Origin: Planctomycetaceae bacterium | Lineage (GTDB): Bacteria > Planctomycetota > Planctomycetia > Pirellulales > UBA1268 | DNA length: 64,000 nucleotides | Reading direction: 5' to 3' | Assembly: GCA_947459185.1 (NCBI GenBank) | Contig: CANHCU010000005.1 | Coordinates: 1 to 64,000, forward strand | Shown: positions 47,217 to 54,310 of the stretch, in pieces | Layout of the letters: each line of letters opens with the position of its first letter | Numbering within the stretch: position 1 is the first letter of the stretch | The notes under the pieces: model-generated | Seen by the model: the letters and a program-made list of their open reading frames with translations, nothing else | What the model was told of the DNA's origin: nothing | The model's database searches: none | Program-made: the position numbers and the translations under genes

Positions 47217-48185
47217 ATGCGATCTGGATTGCGGTTCCGATCCGAACTGCTCCGCACCCTCGAGACCTCGGAGCAGACCGACCGGCTGGTTTCACCGACC
47301 GCGATGGCCGTGGCCACTGCCGTGATCGAAGCGACAGACAGGGCATTGCACGAGAGCGAGGGGGCTGGTGCCCTGCAGGCGGAAGAAGGCCTCGCCGCGG
47401 CGGAGGATGGTTCGTCGATCAAGGAGAAATCGGTCGGCGATTATGTGACGGCGCTCGACCTCAGCCTCGACCGTCACCTCAGCCGGGCGCTCGAGGCAAT
47501 CAAGGAGATGCCGATCATCTCCGAGGAGGGGCCTGCCATGCCCGACCTCCATGCTCTCCCCGAGGCCTGGCTCATCGACCCGCTGGACGGCACGACCGCG
47601 TCGCTCTGTGGGGAAACGGCGATCTGCGGACCGATGGTCGCCTGCCTGGAGCATGGGGAGCCGCGGATTTCCGTCATGCTCTCGCTTGACGGAACGACGC
47701 TCGGCATCGCCGAACGCGGCCGCGGTGCGGCGATCCTCCGATCGGGCGAAGACGGAATCGCCTGGCTGCCCGCGGGCAGCTTCGCCTCGATGGGCACGCT
47801 CAAGGATGGCTGCCTACTCTTCAATCCGCAGAGCGACAGCGGGCGATCCCATCCGGCGTTCATGAAACTGCACGACGCGATGCGAACCGGCGCCCACACG
47901 ATGGCAATCGAGAGCCGGATTCCGCACTCGATGGCCAGCCTGGCACTGGGGACCAAGCGGCGTCTGGCCGTGATCCACGACAACTCGGCGGCATTTCCCA
48001 AGCAGATGGCCTGGGATGTGCTGCCGGTCAAACTCTGGGTCGAGGAGCGCGGAGGTGTCTATTGGGGCATCGACGGCCGGCCCTATGACATCCGCCAGCC
48101 GATGCCGATCATCGCTGCCACGCGGGCTGACATCGCCGAACAGTTGGTCGCGCTGGCCGGGGTCCGCGGGGCATGGTACGGGTGA
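47217..48185 (+). CDS. Inositol monophosphatase-like phosphatase
   Basis: A 322-residue protein of the inositol monophosphatase fold. The metal-binding segments are visible: SVGDYVTALDLSLDRHLSRA, IISEEGPAMPD and LIDPLDGTTASLCGE; the later WDVLPVKLWVEERGGVYWGI corresponds to the family WD-x-x motif. An N-terminal ~30-residue extension is unusual. The substrate (inositol phosphate, fructose bisphosphate, PAP or another) is not determined. It starts 113 bases after the large secreted protein gene, with a weak ribosome binding site. Confidence 0.85.
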   Translation: MRSGLRFRSELLRTLETSEQTDRLVSPTAMAVATAVIEATDRALHESEGAGALQAEEGLAAAEDGSSIKEKSVGDYVTALDLSLDRHLSRALEAIKEMPIISEEGPAMPDLHALPEAWLIDPLDGTTASLCGETAICGPMVACLEHGEPRISVMLSLDGTTLGIAERGRGAAILRSGEDGIAWLPAGSFASMGTLKDGCLLFNPQSDSGRSHPAFMKLHDAMRTGAHTMAIESRIPHSMASLALGTKRRLAVIHDNSAAFPKQMAWDVLPVKLWVEERGGVYWGIDGRPYDIRQPMPIIAATRADIAEQLVALAGVRGAWYG

Positions 48186-48190
48186 CCACC

Positions 48191-48263
48191 ATCCCGTCGC
48201 TTACGCTCTGCATACAAGCCCCCGGCGGGAGCCGGGGGATCCCGTCGCTTGCGCTCTGGGCTT
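48191..48263. repeat. Family B repeat cluster
   Basis: ATCCCGTCGCTTACGCTCT (48191-48209) and ATCCCGTCGCTTGCGCTCTG (from 48239) are direct repeats flanking a hairpin with stem CCCCCGGC / GCCGGGGG (48219-48238). The hairpin segment matches the one at 31614-31643 and the CCCGTCGCTTACGCTC unit matches, in reverse, the one at about 14205-14232. Confidence 0.75.
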
Positions 48264-48305
48264 CTATCAATATATGGGTGCCTCCGGCATGACGGTCTCG
48301 GCCGA

Positions 48306-49259
48306 TCACTGCTGCTGGACCTCTTCCTCGTTGGAATACAGAGGCGCCGTCCGCAACACGGAGTGCTCGGGAGCGTCGAGCGGTGCCAGTTGATCGTGCC
48401 ACGAAAGGGAGGGCAGGCGATCGAGTGTCCGGGTGGCGACGCGGACCTTGATGCGTTCGTCGCCGGCACCACGGTAGATGCCCTTGTTGGGCGGCACGTC
48501 GGTGAAGTCCCTGCCCACCGCCGTCTTCACGAAATGCCCGCTCACGGGGCAACCGTTCGTGGGATCGAATCCCGTCCAGCCGACATCGGGCAGCCAGACC
48601 TCACACCAGGCATGGCTCTGCGACTCCTTGTTCTCTCGGTGGATGTAGCCGCTGACATAGCGGGCGGGAACGCCGTACGACCGCAGCACGGCGATCATCA
48701 GGTGGGTGAAATCCTGGCAGACTCCCTTGCCTCGCGTCAGCAGATGCTCGATGGGCGAAGTGGCATCGGTCACATCGCGGGCATACTCGAAACGTCCGCG
48801 GATGTACTCGGCGACCTGGCAGACCCACATGCCGACCCGCATTCTTGGCATCGGCCGCAATTCTGCCAGCACCGGGTCCAAGAGCGGCGTGGCTCGTGCT
48901 GGCCCCCGGAGCGGCAGGTAGTCGATCGCTTCGAGCGGCAAGAGCCAGTCGTCACCGGTGGCATCGGCTGAAAAAGTTGTCTGGCTGGCCATCGGGCCGA
49001 TTCCCGTATCCTCCGTCTCCACGACGCTGGCGGCGAGGATCCGCAGGATCGTGGGCGGTTTGAGGAGGTTGAAATGGTGCACGCGGTTGCCGAACCCATC
49101 GAGATAGTGGCTGAACGTCACCGGCTGGCCGACGCTGATCTGGAAGGAATGGCATCGCTGCGTGGCATCGCTCACCGGCTCCATCCGCAGTTCGCAGAGC
49201 CATTCGCTCACCGGCTGCGAATACTCCATCGATGTTTCGTGCTGGATTTCCAAAATCAT
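48306..49259 (-). CDS. Transglutaminase-like protein of the Anbu cluster
   Basis: A 317-residue protein with a bacterial transglutaminase N-terminal beta domain (about 1-140) and a papain-like transglutaminase core. The triad is clear: Cys181 in GKGVCQDFTH, His216 in QSHAWCEVW and Asp232 in GFDPTNGCP. There is no signal peptide, so it is cytoplasmic. It is the last gene of a three-gene minus-strand operon (ATP-grasp, alpha-E, transglutaminase) opposite an Anbu gene. In this conserved cluster it is predicted to hydrolyse or transfer gamma-amide or peptide bonds; no substrate is established. Confidence 0.92.
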   Translation of the reverse strand: MILEIQHETSMEYSQPVSEWLCELRMEPVSDATQRCHSFQISVGQPVTFSHYLDGFGNRVHHFNLLKPPTILRILAASVVETEDTGIGPMASQTTFSADATGDDWLLPLEAIDYLPLRGPARATPLLDPVLAELRPMPRMRVGMWVCQVAEYIRGRFEYARDVTDATSPIEHLLTRGKGVCQDFTHLMIAVLRSYGVPARYVSGYIHRENKESQSHAWCEVWLPDVGWTGFDPTNGCPVSGHFVKTAVGRDFTDVPPNKGIYRGAGDERIKVRVATRTLDRLPSLSWHDQLAPLDAPEHSVLRTAPLYSNEEEVQQQ

Positions 49260-49295
49260 CGAACAATCTCCATCGAAGCTTCTTTATGCCGGCAT

Positions 49296-50246
49296 TTATT
49301 GCAGGGCGTATTGTTGTTGAAGCAGGCTCCCGATCCGCGCGCAGCGAGTGAGGGCGTTGCCGAGGAACGAGTGCAGCCGCTCGCCGTCGAGGGCCTCGCC
49401 CTCGAGATAGACCAGATCGCTCAGCAGCCGGCCGACCGTGCGAACCACCTCATCGTCGCACCGGTCGGGGAGCCGGCCGCTGATCTCGGTGAGTGACTGC
49501 TGGATCCGCGACAAGCAAAACCGCACCGAGTGCGGGAAGTCTGGGTTCGTGAGAAGAAACTCCACCACCCGCTCGGGCTCGACGCGGCTGATGTAGAGAC
49601 GTTGGTAGGCCTCGTAGGCGGCGCAATTCTTGAGCACCGCGCCCCACTGCAGGTTGTTGATCGGCAGGTCGGCAGCGTCTGACCGCTCGAGGAGTCCGAA
49701 CTTGGAGTCGAGGATCCGCAGCACCTTCTCCGCCCGCTCCAGATGCCGGCCGAGCTGGATAAAGTGCCAGCCCTCGTCGTGCATGAGCGTCGCCTCGCAC
49801 ACGCCGTGAAAGAGGAGCACGCCGATCTGCGTCTCTTCGCAGAAATCGTGCGGCGACTCCGCCACCCGCGCCGGCAGACCGGCATCGGAGAGTCGCCAGT
49901 AGAGCTTGTTCAGCTCCCGCCACATCGGCGGGCTGATCGAGCCGCGGATGCTGCGGGCATTGTTGCGGGAGCGGTTCACGCACGACATCACGCTGCCGGG
50001 ATTGGCCATGTCGAGCAGAAGCCATCGTTGCACCGCACCGACGGGATGCTCGCCATCGCGGATCTGCGGCGGCGGCTGCCGCAGCAGCGACAGCAGCGCG
50101 TTCCACTCGAGTTCCACCGGATTGGCAAGCACGCCATGGAGATCGAGGTCGAGTTGGAAGGTGACATCGACCGCCCGCGCAAGATGGTCCGCCCGCTCGA
50201 GGTAGCGGCTCATCCAAAACAGCGCGTCGGCAACCCGGCTGAGCAT
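49296..50246 (-). CDS. Alpha-E domain protein of the Anbu cluster
   Basis: A 316-residue all-helical protein of the alpha-E family (DUF403). Typical segments are MLSRVADALFWMSRYLERAD, SISPPMWRELNKLYWRLSDA and EGWHFIQLGRHLERAEKVLR, with a C-terminal repeat of the same helical style. ATG 50246; the longer frame overlaps the ATP-grasp coding region. It starts seven bases after the ATP-grasp stop and is followed by the transglutaminase gene after 36 bases. Its molecular function is unknown, but it is nearly always found with the ATP-grasp partner, suggesting a complex. Confidence 0.92.
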   Translation of the reverse strand: MLSRVADALFWMSRYLERADHLARAVDVTFQLDLDLHGVLANPVELEWNALLSLLRQPPPQIRDGEHPVGAVQRWLLLDMANPGSVMSCVNRSRNNARSIRGSISPPMWRELNKLYWRLSDAGLPARVAESPHDFCEETQIGVLLFHGVCEATLMHDEGWHFIQLGRHLERAEKVLRILDSKFGLLERSDAADLPINNLQWGAVLKNCAAYEAYQRLYISRVEPERVVEFLLTNPDFPHSVRFCLSRIQQSLTEISGRLPDRCDDEVVRTVGRLLSDLVYLEGEALDGERLHSFLGNALTRCARIGSLLQQQYALQ

Positions 50247-50253
50247 GCGATCC

Positions 50254-51795
50254 TCACGGTGTCGGGGGGCCGGGGGGAGTCCTGTCGGCAAGGATCCACG
50301 TGTCCTTGCTGCCACCCCCCTGGGAGCTGTTGACGACCAAACTGCCCTTGGGAAGTGCCACACGCGTCAGGCCGCCGGGCGTCACCGTCACCCGCTCGCC
50401 ACAGAGCACGAACGGCCGCAGGTCGAGGTGGCGGCCCTCGAAGCGGCCATCGACGAAGGTGGGATGCGTGGAGAGTTGGATCGTGGGCTGCGCGATGAAG
50501 TCCCGTGGATTCGCCTGGATCATGCGGCGGAATTCATCCCGCTGCTCCTTCGTTGACGCGGGGCCGACGAGCATCCCGTAGCCCCCCGATTCATTGACCC
50601 GCTTCACGACGAGCTTCTCGAGGTTTTCGAGCACGTGGCTGCGGTGCGCCGGAATCTCCGGGCGGAACGTCTCGACGTTGTTGAGCAGCGGTTCCTGCTT
50701 GAGGTAGTAGCGGATCATGTCGGGCACGAACGGGTAGATTCCCTTGTCGTCGGCGATGCCGGTGCCGATGCTGTTGGCGAGTGCCACCGTGCCGGCGCGG
50801 TAGGCATTCACGAGCCCAGGCACGCCGAGGGCGCTGTCTGGCCGGAACGTCAGCGGATCGAGGAAGTCGTCGTCGATCCGGCGGTAGATGACATCGACCC
50901 GCTGGCGGCCCCGCGTCGTCCGCATGAAGACGCGATTCCCATCGACGAGCAGATCCCGCCCTTCGACCAGTTCGATTCCCATCCGCTGGGCGAGGAAGCT
51001 GTGTTCGAAGTAGGCGGAGTTGTACATGCCCGGGCTGAGCAGCACTGCCGTGGGCTGCGATGCCGATTCCGGTGCGATGTATTGCAGCACATCGAGAAGG
51101 GCTGCCGGATAGTCGTCGTTGGGGAGCACGTCGTAGTCGTTGAACAGCGACGGGAAGACCCGCTTGATGACCTGCCGGTTCTGCAGCATGTAGCTGACGC
51201 CCGACGGCGTGCGGGCGTTGTCCTCGAGCACGAGATACTCGCCGTCGGCGGCACGGATCAGGTCGGTGCCGCAGATGTGGATGTAGATCCGGCGCGGCAC
51301 GTTGACGCCGACGAATTCGCGGCGGAAAAACGCCCCCTGCAGCACGCGCCCGGCCGGCACCACGCCGTCCCGCAGGATGTGCTGTTCGTGATAGACATCC
51401 CAGAGAAAGAGGTTGAGTGCGTTGATACGCTGCGTGAGGCCCGCCTCGACCTGCCGCCATTCCGAGGCCGGAATGATCCGCGGCACCGGGTCCATCGGCC
51501 ATACCCGCTCGATCCCCTCCTCGGCGCGATAGACCGTGAAGCCCACGCCGTCCTGCCGCATCGAGAGGTCGGTCATCGCCTTGCGACGGCGGAAGTCCTC
51601 GGCGGTTGTTTGGAGAAGACGTTCGTGGAGCGGCTGATAGTGGGGACGTGCCGCCGGCCCATCGGCGTGGATCGCGCCGAACATCTCGTCGTAGGCCGCG
51701 CCGAGTTCATAGCCGGCAAACAGGCCTTCCTGCACGGAAAGTGCGCACTCCGTGCCCGAACGAGGGGCAGCGGCCGCGAGTTGGTGGGACATCAT
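50254..51795 (-). CDS. Circularly permuted ATP-grasp protein of the Anbu cluster
   Basis: A 513-residue protein of the circularly permuted ATP-grasp family linked to alpha-E. Signatures include [78 protein letters not shown] and [17 protein letters not shown]. These residues fit a nucleotide-binding site with acidic metal ligands. ATP-grasp enzymes form amide bonds with ATP; a peptide or amino-acid ligase role is predicted for the family but not shown. ATG pair at the 5' end; divergent from the Anbu gene by 103 bases, so they may share regulation. Confidence 0.92.
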   Translation of the reverse strand: MMSHQLAAAAPRSGTECALSVQEGLFAGYELGAAYDEMFGAIHADGPAARPHYQPLHERLLQTTAEDFRRRKAMTDLSMRQDGVGFTVYRAEEGIERVWPMDPVPRIIPASEWRQVEAGLTQRINALNLFLWDVYHEQHILRDGVVPAGRVLQGAFFRREFVGVNVPRRIYIHICGTDLIRAADGEYLVLEDNARTPSGVSYMLQNRQVIKRVFPSLFNDYDVLPNDDYPAALLDVLQYIAPESASQPTAVLLSPGMYNSAYFEHSFLAQRMGIELVEGRDLLVDGNRVFMRTTRGRQRVDVIYRRIDDDFLDPLTFRPDSALGVPGLVNAYRAGTVALANSIGTGIADDKGIYPFVPDMIRYYLKQEPLLNNVETFRPEIPAHRSHVLENLEKLVVKRVNESGGYGMLVGPASTKEQRDEFRRMIQANPRDFIAQPTIQLSTHPTFVDGRFEGRHLDLRPFVLCGERVTVTPGGLTRVALPKGSLVVNSSQGGGSKDTWILADRTPPGPPTP

Positions 51796-51898
51796 CCGCC
51801 CATTTCCTTGACGAAAACACCCTGTCCGTTAGTCTGCGACTCCGACGGACTCTACCACAGCAAGTTTCGCGCCACTTTCAAGATCAGCGGAGGATTCG

Positions 51899-52690
51899 AT
51901 GACTTACTGTGTCGGGATTCGGACCCATCAGGGGCTCGTGCTGGCCTCCGATTCGCGGACGAACTCGGGGATCGACCAGGTGGAAGTCTGTCGCAAGATG
52001 CACACGTTCGTCATTCCTGGAGAGCGGATGTTCACCATTCTCTCCAGTGGCAGCCTGTCGCTGACCCAGTCGGTGATGACCCGACTGGACCAGGACTTTC
52101 GAGCCGGCGATGGCCTCGCGAGCGCTGCCAACTTCTACGAGGCCGCCCGCTGCGTCGGGCAACAGGTCCGCGCCGTCGGAGCGCTCGACCGGGAATTTAT
52201 GGAGCGGGACAACATCAACTTCTCGGTCAATCTGCTCGTCGGCGGGCAGATTCGGGGCGAGTCGCCGCAGCTTTATCTGATCTACGCCCAGGGGAACCCC
52301 CTTCGCTGCACGCGACTGTCGCCGTTCCTGCAGATCGGCGAGAGCAAGTATGGGCGACCCATCCTCGACCGGGGCATCCGCTTCGGGGAAACCACTCTCG
52401 ATCAGGCGGTGACCTATGCCATCATCTCGCTCGACTCGACGATGCGGTCAAACGTGGCCGTGGGTCCGCCGATCGATCTGCTCGTGTATGCCAACGACGA
52501 CCTCTCGGTAAAACGCTATCGCCGTCTCGATGCCAGCGATCCGGCGCTCGGCGAGATTCGCTCCAGTTGGGAGCAGGCGCTGCGGCACGCGATCAAGACG
52601 GTGCCGCAGATCCATTTCGACGACACGGCACCCCAGGAGCAGTTGGGCGTGGCCTTCATCCGGCCGGCCGGCAGCGGTGGTGCGATCTAG
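51899..52690 (+). CDS. Anbu proteasome-like peptidase
   Basis: A 263-residue protein of the Ntn-hydrolase proteasome/HslV superfamily, type Anbu. It begins MTYCVGIRTHQGLVLASDSR followed by NSGIDQVEVCRKMHTF, which is the Anbu N-terminus: removal of Met would expose Thr2 as the nucleophile, with Asp18 (SDSR) and Lys33 in the expected places. Later IGESKYGRPILDRGIRFGET and YAIISLDSTMRSNVAVGPPI are also conserved in the family. It has no HslU or other ATPase next to it; instead its neighbours are the divergent ATP-grasp, alpha-E and transglutaminase genes, the standard Anbu context. Confidence 0.93.
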   Translation: MTYCVGIRTHQGLVLASDSRTNSGIDQVEVCRKMHTFVIPGERMFTILSSGSLSLTQSVMTRLDQDFRAGDGLASAANFYEAARCVGQQVRAVGALDREFMERDNINFSVNLLVGGQIRGESPQLYLIYAQGNPLRCTRLSPFLQIGESKYGRPILDRGIRFGETTLDQAVTYAIISLDSTMRSNVAVGPPIDLLVYANDDLSVKRYRRLDASDPALGEIRSSWEQALRHAIKTVPQIHFDDTAPQEQLGVAFIRPAGSGGAI

Positions 52691-52764
52691 GGTCGCCGGC
52701 TGTCTTCACGAAAAACACCGCATCGTGCGAAGCACTCTTGGAGGAGCGAACCCTCGCTGTCGTC

Positions 52765-52899
52765 CGCTTTCCCTTACTTGCGCTGCGGGCTTGGATGAAG
52801 AACTGCCCCATGCAAGCCCGAAGCGCAAGCGAGAGGAATCCGCGTTCCATCTCCGCGGGGGCCATGCGTATTCCCTTGCTTGCGCTGCGGGCTTGGATG
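52765..52899. repeat. Three family A repeats downstream of the Anbu gene
   Basis: Units in alternating orientation: 52765-52797 (CGCTTTCCCTTACTTGCGCT, ends GGGCTTGGATG), 52812-52844 (GCAAGCCCGAAGCGCAAGCG, ends CCGCG) and 52866-52899 (GCGTATTCCCTTGCTTGCGC, ends GGGCTTGGATG). The first and third are nearly identical. They lie between the convergent Anbu and acyltransferase genes and have the same two forms as at 7687 and 41981. Confidence 0.85.
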
Positions 52900-52931
52900 A
52901 AACCGGTAGGCGCGGCGCGGGCCGAAAGATG

Positions 52932-53648
52932 TCATGCTGGATCGCAGACGCCGCGGCCGGCGCGGAGGCGGCGTGCTTCGGCGTCGAGTTCGCGGATTCG
53001 GGCAGCACAGAGTTCGAAGATCTCCCTCTCGTCGAGTGTGGCGATCTCGGCGGCCGGAATCACTCGACCAAACTCCAGCCGGATACGGCCCGGCCGGGGC
53101 AGAAGCCGGGTCCGGGGCCAGCACTCGTACGCCCCAACGATCGCCACCGGCACGATCGGCACGTCGGCCTTCTTCGCCAGCAGCGCGAAGCCGCTTTTGA
53201 TCTCACCCAACTGGCCTGTGCTGGTTCGCGTGCCCTCCGGAAAGATGACCACGGCGCGGCCGGCCCGCAGACGGCCGATCAGGGCCTTCATGGTCTTCAC
53301 CATCGAAGCGTTGCGATCGATCGGCACGGCGTCGAGCGCCGTGATCACCGCCGCAAACGGTTTGAAGTGGTAGAGCGAACTTCGGGCCAGGGTTGACAGC
53401 CTGCGATCGGTCGCCAGCCCGAGCAGAAGCGGGTCGAGATGGCTCTGATGGCTCGACACCACGAGCAGCCCACCCTGTCGCGGCAGCGGCTCGGCGAACC
53501 GCACGCGGAATCCGAACATGGAGACCCCCAGCGTGCGACAGAGTACCCACAGCAAGTCATACAGCCAGCGGCCCAACATGCTGTGGCCTGCGGCGACGGC
53601 CGTTCCGCCGCGGGCGTCGTGAGCGGTGGAGTCATGGGAATCGTTCAT
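52932..53648 (-). CDS. plsC: 1-acyl-glycerol-3-phosphate acyltransferase family protein
   Basis: A 238-residue membrane-associated acyltransferase of the PlsC type. Block I is VSSHQSHLDPLLLG (HxxxxD), block III is VIFPEGTRTSTGQLGEIKSG and the proline-containing VPIVPVAIVGAYE block follows. A hydrophobic helix near 30-50 (LYDLLWVLCRTLGVSMFGF) likely anchors it. It acylates lysophosphatidate in phospholipid synthesis; the exact substrate is inferred from family. The ATG at 53648 overlaps the cmk stop as ATGA, as in other bacteria where cmk and plsC are adjacent. Confidence 0.9.
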   Translation of the reverse strand: MNDSHDSTAHDARGGTAVAAGHSMLGRWLYDLLWVLCRTLGVSMFGFRVRFAEPLPRQGGLLVVSSHQSHLDPLLLGLATDRRLSTLARSSLYHFKPFAAVITALDAVPIDRNASMVKTMKALIGRLRAGRAVVIFPEGTRTSTGQLGEIKSGFALLAKKADVPIVPVAIVGAYECWPRTRLLPRPGRIRLEFGRVIPAAEIATLDEREIFELCAARIRELDAEARRLRAGRGVCDPA

Positions 53649-54310
53649 GGCTGCTCCCGGCTGCGACGGCATGCCTCGGCCAGCTCGGCCAATCGCTGCA
53701 CCACCTCCTCGGCTGACATTCCGTCGGTCTCCAGAAGCACGGCATCGTCGGCCTGCCGCATCGCGCCCACGGGCCGCGAGCAGTCTGCGTCATCCCGCCG
53801 CGACTGCGACTCGAGCACGGACTCGAGCGTCGGGGCATGGCCGCGGCCGAGTTCCTCGCGATGACGTCGCCGGGCACGCTCCGCGGGCGAGGCGGTGAGG
53901 AACACCTTCAGTTCCGCCTGCGGAAATACCACCGAGCCCTGATCGCGTCCCTCGGTGACGACATCGATCCCCTCCGCCATGCGGCGCTGGATCCGCTTCA
54001 TCGCCTCGCGGACCGGCGGGGCATCGGCCACCGGCCGCGTCGCCGCGGTGATCTCTTCTGTGCGGATTTCCACCGAGACGTCGCGGCCGTCAACGTTGAC
54101 GCGGCCATCGCGAAACTCGATGCGGACCTCCTCGGCAAGCACGGCGATGCGGGGCGAATCGTCGAGCGGGATGCCCCGTTCGAGCGCCGTCAGCGCCACG
54201 GCACGATACATCGCGCCGGTATCCATGTAGCACCAGCCCAGCCGGGTGGCGAGCGCGCGGGCGGCGGAACTCTTGCCGGCGCCGGCCGGCCCGTCGAGCG
54301 TGATGATCAT
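53645..54310 (-). CDS. cmk: Cytidylate kinase
   Basis: A 221-residue nucleoside monophosphate kinase that phosphorylates CMP and dCMP. The P-loop is DGPAGAGKSSAARALA (about 5-20), followed by YMDTGAMYRAVALTAL, DVSVEIRTEEIT, VVTEGRDQGSVVFPQAELKV and FLTASPAERARRRHREELGR, all conserved in Cmk. It overlaps both neighbours by ATGA junctions, the large putative glycosidase gene upstream and the acyltransferase gene downstream, so the three are likely translated in concert. Confidence 0.96.
   Translation of the reverse strand: MIITLDGPAGAGKSSAARALATRLGWCYMDTGAMYRAVALTALERGIPLDDSPRIAVLAEEVRIEFRDGRVNVDGRDVSVEIRTEEITAATRPVADAPPVREAMKRIQRRMAEGIDVVTEGRDQGSVVFPQAELKVFLTASPAERARRRHREELGRGHAPTLESVLESQSRRDDADCSRPVGAMRQADDAVLLETDGMSAEEVVQRLAELAEACRRSREQP

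Noticed and set aside
46977-48185. Extended start for the inositol-phosphatase-like protein
   Set aside because: The frame is open upstream into the secreted protein gene, but a phosphatase of normal length begins at ATG 47217 and the extension has no recognisable domain.
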